Source: Methanomicrobiales archaeon (GTDB taxonomy: Archaea; Halobacteriota; Methanomicrobia; Methanomicrobiales; Methanospirillaceae). From it: DNA of 11,967 nt. Positions within the stretch are counted from its first letter, which is position 1, and the number at the start of each line of letters is the position of its first letter. Below, one piece after another: positions 7,379 through 11,967 of the stretch. The position numbers and the translations under genes were made by a program. The notes beneath the pieces are model-generated. The model was not told where the DNA came from. It was given only the letters and a program-made list of their open reading frames with translations, and did not search any database. Where the stretch lies: the NCBI GenBank assembly GCA_013415575.1, contig JAAEES010000015.1:1-11967 (forward strand). Reading direction: 5' to 3'.

Positions 7379-7389
7379 GGTATTATACA
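7379..7389 (+). promoter_or_regulatory. Possible TATA box of the regulator-feoB unit
   Basis: The segment ggtattataca lies about 35-45 bases before ATG 7424, with transcription expected near 7408-7414, so the leader would be very short and has no clear ribosome binding site. It contains the 9-base palindrome GTATTATAC, and two related blocks, CATAGGTATTATAC and CATAAGTGGATAC, lie side by side at 7375-7407. Such symmetry over a promoter could be an operator for the iron-dependent regulator encoded just downstream, but this is inference from position. Confidence 0.4.
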
Positions 7390-7423
7390 AATCCATAAGT
7401 GGATACATGCAGAATTATCCTCA

Positions 7424-8059
7424 ATGCAGTCCTCATTCCGGGAGGATATTCTGGAAACGCTCTATAAGGAGAAAGCAACCGGCACATCAACCACCCTTAT
7501 CATGAATCTTGCCACCCTGCTCGACCGGGATGTGGGAGAACTGGAGAAGATCCTCCGTGAGATGGAGAAAGATGGCGATCTCACAATCTCCCCCGACAGA
7601 ACCATCACGCTTACTCCCCGGGGAGAAGAGACCGGAGGAAAAATTATGAGAAAACACCGCATCCTTGAGTGTTTCTTCTCAGAGATGCTTGGGATGGCCC
7701 CGGAGAGTGCTGGAAAAGAGGCATGTACACTCGAGCATAGCGTCTCTGATGAGGCGATAGAGCGCCTGGGGAGGTATATCCGGACCCCGGGTTGGGCAGG
7801 TCCGCGCAGTATGAGGCGGGGGAAGCGGTGGCAGGTTCTGACGCTAATCGAGGCCGCGGAAGGTGAAAAGCTCGTTGTTTCCTGTGTCAGGTGCCGGGGT
7901 CCGGGGAGTCGCCTGAACGATCTCGGGCTCTTCCCGGGGACCACAATAGTAGTGGTGCGGAAAATTCCCGGGAATGGGGTCGTCGTCCGGGTCAAAGAGT
8001 CAGATATCGCACTCAGTCCGGAAATCGCTGCATCTATCATCGTGGAGCGGACAGGATGA
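7424..8059 (+). CDS. DtxR/MntR-family metal-dependent repressor with C-terminal FeoA (SH3-like) domain
   Basis: This 211-residue protein probably represses iron uptake when ferrous iron is plentiful. Residues 5-70 form the winged helix, ending ITLTPRGEE. Residues 73-125 are the dimerisation and metal-binding part: H78 and E82 in RKHRILECF match DtxR H79 and E83, and C101, E104 and H105 in EACTLEHSVS match DtxR C102, E105 and H106. By alignment, D8 in FREDILETLY falls where DtxR has Met10 and MntR has Asp, so the site mixes both types. Residues 135-209 are an SH3-like FeoA domain (LNDLGLFPGTTIVVVRKIPGNGVVVRV). No separate feoA is present. The gene overlaps feoB by ATGA, so regulator and transporter are co-translated, and autoregulation through the upstream palindromic region is likely. 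Metal specificity (iron versus manganese) is inferred from the feoB partner. Confidence 0.87.
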   Translation: MQSSFREDILETLYKEKATGTSTTLIMNLATLLDRDVGELEKILREMEKDGDLTISPDRTITLTPRGEETGGKIMRKHRILECFFSEMLGMAPESAGKEACTLEHSVSDEAIERLGRYIRTPGWAGPRSMRRGKRWQVLTLIEAAEGEKLVVSCVRCRGPGSRLNDLGLFPGTTIVVVRKIPGNGVVVRVKESDIALSPEIAASIIVERTG

Positions 8060-9906
8060 AGATCGGCCTCATCGGAAATCCGAACGTAGGTAAATCACTC
8101 ATCTTCCATCAGCTAACCGGGCTCGGGGTGGAGGTGAGCAATTACCCGGGCACAACCATCGATCTCCAGTGCGGGAATACCTGTTTTCAGAAGGAGATGA
8201 TCGAGGTCATCGATCTGCCGGGGATCTATTCACTCGAGGGGGACTCCGAAGAAGAGCGGACCGTCCGGGCGTTTGTTGATTCAGGCGAGGCCGATGTTAT
8301 CGTCGCCGTTCTGGATGCCGGTCGGCTCGAACGCAATCTCTATCTCCTGCTCCAGGTCGCAGAATACCGGCGTCCGATGCTGGTCGTTTTGAACATGATG
8401 GACGAGGCTGAAAAATCAGGAATCACGGTGGATATCGGTAAACTCTCATCGCTCCTCGGCATTGAGGTAATACCCACCGTTGCAGTCCAGGGCAAGAATA
8501 CCTGCAATATCATTCCTGCTGTTCTGTCGTCCGCACGAACGCCGACGGTTAAAGTCCTGTACGATCATCATATCGAAGCCGGCGTAAAAAGCCTCCGGAC
8601 TATTCATACTCTCGATTGGAACAGGGCTATCCAGGCACTGCTGGGTCATGATGAGGATCCTGATGTTCTTGAAGCTGCGTCTGCTCTTTCCGAAGAGATT
8701 GAGCGGATGCACCGCATGTCCGTTGCCCAGATTATAGCCGGGAACCGCCACCACTGTGCCGAACACATCGCATCAGAAGTCGTCCGTTCGCAGCCCCCTG
8801 AACGCGGACCAGATATCGACCGGCTCCTCACCACCCGGATTCCTGGAATACCGATCCTGGCCGCAATCCTGATCGGAATCCTTCTCACGGTCTTCATCAT
8901 CGGATCATGGCTGGAGGAAGCGATCGTGACCCTGATCGATACCTTCGTGCTACAGCCATTTCTTGCCGCCGGGTTTCCACCGCTTGCAGAGCAGCTCGGA
9001 ACCTCTTTTATCCTGGCTATCCAGGCCGGATTCGGAATAGCCTTTCCCTTCATCTTTACCTTTTACGTGTTCATTGCACTCCTCGAGGATTCGGGATACC
9101 TGACCCGCGCCGCGTTCCTAGCCGACCGCACCCTTCACCGTTTCGGCATGCATGGGCAGGGGATTATCCCCATCGTGCTCGGGTTCGGATGTAATGTGCC
9201 GGCGATTATGAGCATCAAGCTTCTCCGGACGAAGCGGGAACGTCTTATCGCGTCGTTTCTGGTCACCCTGATCCCCTGTTCGGCACGAACCGTCATCATC
9301 GCCGGACTTGTTGCCGCCTTTGTCGGGCTCGCTGCGGCCCTTAGTGTTTACCTGATCGTCCTGGTCATCATTATCATCACCGGGCTGATGCTCTCCAGGG
9401 TAACTCCCGGTGAACAGTTCGGAATGATTCTCGAGATGAGCCCGCTCCGGTGGCCGACAGCGAAGAACGTGCTCCTGAAATCCTGGATGCGTATCAGGGA
9501 ATTCCTGATTATTGCCATGCCTCTGCTCATCGTCGCCAGCATTATTCTTGGACTTTTCCAGTACTCGGGACTCATGGCAGCATTCGAGGACTTCATCGAA
9601 CCGTTCTCGGTTGCGGTGCTTGGCCTGCCCTCCTATGCGACAACCGCTCTCATCTTCGGGATTCTGCGAAAAGAGATGGCCCTCGAGACGCTGGTCATCC
9701 TCGCAGGCACTGCGGATCTCGGTTCCGTACTTTCCATGGCCCAGATCTATATCTTTGCCGTGGTCAGCGTGCTCTTTATCCCCTGCATCGCCACCATCGC
9801 TGTCCTGAAAAAGGAGATCGGGACAAAGATGGCACTGGTGGTTTCGGCCTATACCCTGATCATTGGCATCCTGGTCGGAGCTCTCCTCAACATTATTTTT
9901 TCATGA
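8056..9906 (+). CDS. feoB: Ferrous iron transporter FeoB
   Basis: The 616-residue membrane protein takes up Fe(II). The N-terminal G domain has GNPNVGKS (7-14), NYPGTTID (29-36), DLPG (53-56) and NMMD (113-116), the G1 to G4 motifs. A helical spacer follows to about 260. The membrane part starts near 265 with long hydrophobic helices and holds the conserved Cys motifs GFGCNVPAI (377-385), IPCSART (406-412) and FIPCIAT (574-580), plus RKEMALETL (538-546). It is shorter than the E. coli protein (about 770) but normal for archaea, and no C-terminal FeoC is seen. The frame stays open to 7891, but ATG 8056 is chosen: it gives MKIGLIGNPN, the standard N-terminus, overlaps the regulator stop (ATGA), and has GGAG at 8044-8047. 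The last codons carry a T-run (9896-9901) that could weaken read-through to the next genes. Confidence 0.95.
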   Translation: MKIGLIGNPNVGKSLIFHQLTGLGVEVSNYPGTTIDLQCGNTCFQKEMIEVIDLPGIYSLEGDSEEERTVRAFVDSGEADVIVAVLDAGRLERNLYLLLQVAEYRRPMLVVLNMMDEAEKSGITVDIGKLSSLLGIEVIPTVAVQGKNTCNIIPAVLSSARTPTVKVLYDHHIEAGVKSLRTIHTLDWNRAIQALLGHDEDPDVLEAASALSEEIERMHRMSVAQIIAGNRHHCAEHIASEVVRSQPPERGPDIDRLLTTRIPGIPILAAILIGILLTVFIIGSWLEEAIVTLIDTFVLQPFLAAGFPPLAEQLGTSFILAIQAGFGIAFPFIFTFYVFIALLEDSGYLTRAAFLADRTLHRFGMHGQGIIPIVLGFGCNVPAIMSIKLLRTKRERLIASFLVTLIPCSARTVIIAGLVAAFVGLAAALSVYLIVLVIIIITGLMLSRVTPGEQFGMILEMSPLRWPTAKNVLLKSWMRIREFLIIAMPLLIVASIILGLFQYSGLMAAFEDFIEPFSVAVLGLPSYATTALIFGILRKEMALETLVILAGTADLGSVLSMAQIYIFAVVSVLFIPCIATIAVLKKEIGTKMALVVSAYTLIIGILVGALLNIIFS

Positions 9907-9922
9907 TAAACGAGGACCGGTC

Positions 9923-10072
9923 ATGACTTTAACTTCACAAGACTATACTCGACAGAAAACTGTCCGGATGAACGGATCCGGAGGAATGGTTCTGGTGAAG
10001 AGCGATTACAAACGGGAAGGGTCATGTGGTCCTGTGCATGGCAGGGAGGAGGTCACGTGCTCACCTTCGTAG
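9923..10072 (+). CDS. Doubtful 49-residue ORF between feoB and dphB
   Basis: An ATG at 9923, with GAGG seven bases upstream, opens a frame of 49 codons ending at a TAG inside the start of dphB. The product is polar (MTLTSQDYTRQKTVRMNG..., ending EEVTCSPS) with two cysteines and no signal peptide, membrane segment or family motif that I recognise. It overlaps the dphB start and ribosome binding site, so it could act as a coupling leader or be chance. It fills the only gap between feoB and dphB. Evidence is limited to start, spacing and an open frame. Confidence 0.25.
   Translation: MTLTSQDYTRQKTVRMNGSGGMVLVKSDYKREGSCGPVHGREEVTCSPS
10045..10052 (+). promoter_or_regulatory. Ribosome binding site that decides the dphB start
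   Basis: GGAGGAGG lies just ahead of GTG 10057; its first GGAGG is seven bases away. The upstream ATG at 10024 has only a weak site and would add MWSCAWQGGGH, residues not expected in this family. Confidence 0.5.
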
Positions 10073-10806
10073 GACTCGGACTCTACGATCTTGGCGATAT
10101 TCCGCTCAAGGGACTCGAATGTATCAGGAAAGCAGATTATGTCTTTCTCGAATCCTACACATCACGTCTCTCCGGAGCATCAGTTGATGAGATGGCGAAG
10201 TACTATGGGCGTGAGATCCGGATGCTGTCCAGGGAAGAGGTTGAAGTGGATCCAGAACCGGTGCTCGGGCTGGCTGAAGAATTCCAGGTTGCTTTTCTGA
10301 CCGGTGGAGACCCGATGGTCTCCACGACCCATATAGATTTGCGGATGCGTGCTTCCCGCCGGGGAATTACTACGAACATTATCCATGCTTCCTCGATCTC
10401 CACTGCAGTCTGTGGTCTTTCCGGCCTGCAGAATTACCGGTTCGGAAAATCCTGCTCCCTTCCCTATCCCCACCGGGCATGGATGCCCCTGACCCCTGCC
10501 GGAGTGATTAGGGCTAACCGTGAACGTGATCTCCACACCCTTGTCTACCTCGATATCAGGGAGGAGTGCTGCATGACCATTCCCGAGGCAGTGAATCTCC
10601 TCGAGGACATGTCTGAAAGATCAGGTTTTTCCATACCGCTCTATGTGGGTGTAGCCCGTGCAGGGTCGGAATCACCGGTGGTCGCAGCCGGTGATGCCAG
10701 CAGAATGAGGGAGATTGATTTCGGGCCGCCCCTGCACATTCTCATCGTCCCGGCTGAACTTCATGTGATGGAGAAGGAGTACCTGGAGATGTTCGCAGGA
10801 TTATGA
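10057..10806 (+). CDS. dphB: Diphthine synthase (diphthamide biosynthesis methyltransferase)
   Basis: The 249-residue enzyme uses SAM to methylate the modified histidine of archaeal elongation factor 2, the second step of diphthamide synthesis. It belongs to the tetrapyrrole-methylase-like fold. Seen here are LTFVGLGLYDLGDIPLKGLE (2-21), ADYVFLESYTSRL (26-38), LTGGDPMVSTTH (81-92), HASSISTAVCGLSGLQNYRFGKS (110-132), and TPAGVIRANRERDLHTLVYLDI (146-167). All are typical of archaeal DphB, and the length is normal. The GTG start at 10057 makes the protein begin MLTFVGLGLYD, as in most homologues, and fits the strong ribosome binding site. The gene ends in an ATGA overlap with the DUF357 gene. 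The other steps (Dph2, Dph6) are not in this window. Confidence 0.93.
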   Translation: MLTFVGLGLYDLGDIPLKGLECIRKADYVFLESYTSRLSGASVDEMAKYYGREIRMLSREEVEVDPEPVLGLAEEFQVAFLTGGDPMVSTTHIDLRMRASRRGITTNIIHASSISTAVCGLSGLQNYRFGKSCSLPYPHRAWMPLTPAGVIRANRERDLHTLVYLDIREECCMTIPEAVNLLEDMSERSGFSIPLYVGVARAGSESPVVAAGDASRMREIDFGPPLHILIVPAELHVMEKEYLEMFAGL

Positions 10807-11375
10807 CCCTTCACCGGTGCCAGATGATCCTCGAGGAGCGGCTCCCTGCACAGCGGCTCATCCCACCCGAGGGAAGTATCCTTCGTTCCTGTGCCCGTGA
10901 CACGGCAGGTATGGTCTCGGCCTACTACCATGACGGCCTGGAATTTCTCTCCCAGGGAGACCGGACCAACGCGCTTGCCAGCTTCAGCTATGCACTGGGA
11001 TGGATGGATGCCGGTATCTGCCTCGGCCTCCTGTCTTCGAAGGACTGTGGCATCCCCGTCTGCACCGCTCCGGAACCGCAGTCCTGTAACGACAGAGGAA
11101 CACTTCGTGAGAAAAGCTCAAAATACCACGCTCTCCTGTCCAGGGCACTGGTCAGCCTTGAACCGGCTCCGGAACCGGACACCTGCCTTTCCGACGGCGG
11201 GGCGAGAATTATCTTCATAGGAGAGGTCTTCCTTGCACGGGGGGCGGAACTGGAATCAGCCGGCGATGATGAAGGGGCGCTTGCTGCCTACAGTTATGGT
11301 TTTGGATGGCTTGATGCCGGTGTACGGACAGGACTTTTCAGGGTTCGGCTGAACCGCGAACTTTTTACCATTTAG
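10803..11375 (+). CDS. Protein with two tandem DUF357 domains
   Basis: The 190-residue protein has no known function. It holds two copies of an archaeal helical module. Copy one (about 25-78) has YYHDGLEFLSQGDRTNALAS then FSYALGWMDAGICLGLL; copy two (about 105-180) has GEVFLARGAELESAGDDEGA then YSYGFGWLDAGVRTGLF. The FSYALGWMDAG-type core is the DUF357 signature as I recall it; the family usually has a single copy of roughly 75 residues. The linker (79-104) is rich in Cys, Pro and Ser, and the protein has seven cysteines (6, 30, 73, 82, 87, 95, 128), five of them in or near the first copy and linker. There is no signal peptide or membrane helix, so it is probably cytosolic. It is ATGA-coupled to dphB, so expression is linked; a role in translation is only a guess. 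Confidence 0.75.
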   Translation: MTLHRCQMILEERLPAQRLIPPEGSILRSCARDTAGMVSAYYHDGLEFLSQGDRTNALASFSYALGWMDAGICLGLLSSKDCGIPVCTAPEPQSCNDRGTLREKSSKYHALLSRALVSLEPAPEPDTCLSDGGARIIFIGEVFLARGAELESAGDDEGALAAYSYGFGWLDAGVRTGLFRVRLNRELFTI

Positions 11376-11396
11376 GAAAAAAGCCGTTCCTCAAAG

Positions 11397-11407
11397 TGTT
11401 TATACTT
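11397..11407 (+). promoter_or_regulatory. TATA box of the flippase-like gene
   Basis: The sequence tgtttatactt is a good TATA box, preceded by the purine-rich tcaaag that could be a BRE. Transcription would start near 11430, eight bases or so before GGAGGGTGA at 11438-11446, which lies 11 bases before ATG 11458. The ordered spacing of these three elements supports the call. A short AGGAA-TTCCT stem at 11374-11391 might end the upstream transcript, but it is weak. Confidence 0.5.
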
Positions 11408-11457
11408 TGCACTGCAATGTCTTATGAATCCTGAATCGGAGGGTGAGGACTGCTTCG

Positions 11458-11967
11458 ATGGAAAAAAAACAGAAGAAATGGCTCTGGATATCGCTTGGCT
11501 TCTCTGCTGTAGTTCTCGTTGTCGTCCTCTATTTCACCGTCGATGCAGAAACAATTACCTATCTGAAACAACTCAAGATCCCCTTCCTTATCCTTGCCCT
11601 CTGTACCCACCTTGCCGCCCTCGGATTCTGGGCCCTCCGGATAAAATTTATGAGCCGTTCCCTGGGGTACCGGGTCGGATTCCTCTATGCGTTGAACCTT
11701 GTCTTTGCCAATATGCTGGTTGCCGCAATCACCCCCTCCCAGGCTGGAGGGGAACCGGTCAGGATCCATGAACTCTACAGAGCAGGAGTCAAGATCGGGG
11801 ATGCGACTGCCATTGTTATCACCGAACGCGTCCTAGACGGTATTGTCCTCGGTGTTGGCGGAGCATTCTTCATGCTCGTACTGGGGAGCGAGTGGCAGCG
11901 CATTGGTTCGGCATTCAGCTATCTCATGTACATATCCTGGATAATCATCACCGCATTCGTGATACTC
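11458..11967 (+). CDS. UPF0104/AglD-family membrane protein (flippase-like domain), 3'-truncated by window end
   Basis: The frame runs open to the last base, giving 170 residues of a probably 320-350 residue protein. Hydrophobic segments lie at 8-26, 41-61, 74-91, 127-142 and 153-170. The conserved loop TPSQAGGEPVRIHELYRAGV (92-111) followed by ATAIVITERVLDGIVLG (116-132) is the signature of the lysylphosphatidylglycerol synthase transmembrane / UPF0104 family. Haloarchaeal AglD and many archaeal proteins next to glycosyltransferases belong to this group, and roles in lipid-linked sugar transfer or lipid movement have been proposed. The first residues (MEKKQKKWLW) are basic, as expected for a cytoplasmic N-terminus. 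Its own promoter and ribosome binding site mark a new transcription unit. The substrate cannot be told from the sequence. Confidence 0.85.
   Translation, partial: MEKKQKKWLWISLGFSAVVLVVVLYFTVDAETITYLKQLKIPFLILALCTHLAALGFWALRIKFMSRSLGYRVGFLYALNLVFANMLVAAITPSQAGGEPVRIHELYRAGVKIGDATAIVITERVLDGIVLGVGGAFFMLVLGSEWQRIGSAFSYLMYISWIIITAFVIL

Noticed and set aside
7462..8040. 192-codon minus-strand ORF opposite the DtxR-type regulator
   Set aside because: It is a Ser/Arg/Pro-rich shadow, while the plus strand carries conserved metal ligands and a FeoA domain.
7891..8055. Longer FeoB start at 7891
   Set aside because: The first 55 residues are an out-of-frame reading of the FeoA domain; ATG 8056 gives the standard FeoB N-terminus.
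10024..10056. ATG start of dphB at 10024
   Set aside because: It would add MWSCAWQGGGH ahead of the conserved LTFVGLGLYD and ignore the strong ribosome binding site before GTG 10057.
11374..11391. AGGAA-TTCCT hairpin after the DUF357 gene as a terminator
   Set aside because: The stem is only five base pairs, begins within the stop codon and is not followed by a T-run, so it is mentioned but not called.
11422..11771. Two 115-codon ORFs on opposite strands near the window end
   Set aside because: Both are out of frame with the flippase-like gene starting at 11458, which has membrane segments and a family signature.

Overview
The window looks like a chromosomal segment of a euryarchaeal methanogen, most likely of the order Methanomicrobiales. 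Several archaeal markers support this: a diphthine synthase (DphB), two DUF357 domains, a COG2108-type radical SAM protein, an archaeal cis-prenyltransferase with an HVAIIQDGNRR motif, a DtxR-type regulator carrying a FeoA domain next to a short FeoB, TATA-box promoters, and GGAGGTGA-type ribosome binding sites. The order-level assignment is inferred from gene content and style and has not been searched.

Layout. (1) 71-2839 (+) encodes a large secreted papain-family cysteine protease with a lectin-like domain and three almost identical 124-residue Ig-like repeats joined by Thr-Pro linkers. It has its own TATA box and is followed by a gap of about 350 bp. (2) 3188-4941 (+) is a two-gene, ATGA-coupled unit: a COG2108-like radical SAM enzyme and a cis-prenyltransferase (UppS family). 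(3) 4948-7271 (-) is a convergent two-gene unit: family X DNA polymerase with a PHP domain (PolX), coupled by a GTGA overlap to a degenerate second cis-prenyltransferase-like protein. (4) 7424-9906 (+), divergent from polX, is an iron-uptake unit: DtxR-type regulator with C-terminal FeoA domain, ATGA-coupled to FeoB. (5) 10057-11375 (+) holds DphB, ATGA-coupled to a protein with two DUF357 domains. A doubtful 49-codon ORF lies just before DphB. (6) 11458 to the window end (+) is the 5' part of a membrane protein of the UPF0104/AglD flippase-like family.

The most interesting point is the pair of cis-prenyltransferase homologues lying tail to tail with 6 bp between their stops. The plus-strand copy keeps the catalytic Asp (D30 of HVAIIQDGNRR) but lacks the C-terminal RXG motif. 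The minus-strand copy has Thr at the catalytic position and an altered diphosphate-binding region, but ends in RRFGT, a perfect RXG motif. This complementary loss is what is seen in eukaryotic heteromeric enzymes (DHDDS plus NgBR/NUS1), so I propose that the two proteins form one enzyme making the polyprenyl/dolichyl glycan carrier. The flippase-like protein at the window end fits a lipid-carrier theme but is too far away to be strong context.

Four gene starts were moved from the longest possible ORF on motif, overlap and ribosome-binding-site evidence: radical SAM (ATG 3188 instead of TTG 3101), second cis-prenyltransferase (GTG 5586 instead of ATG 5649), FeoB (ATG 8056 instead of 7891) and DphB (GTG 10057 instead of ATG 10024). 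No rRNA, tRNA, CRISPR array, insertion sequence or phage gene was recognised.
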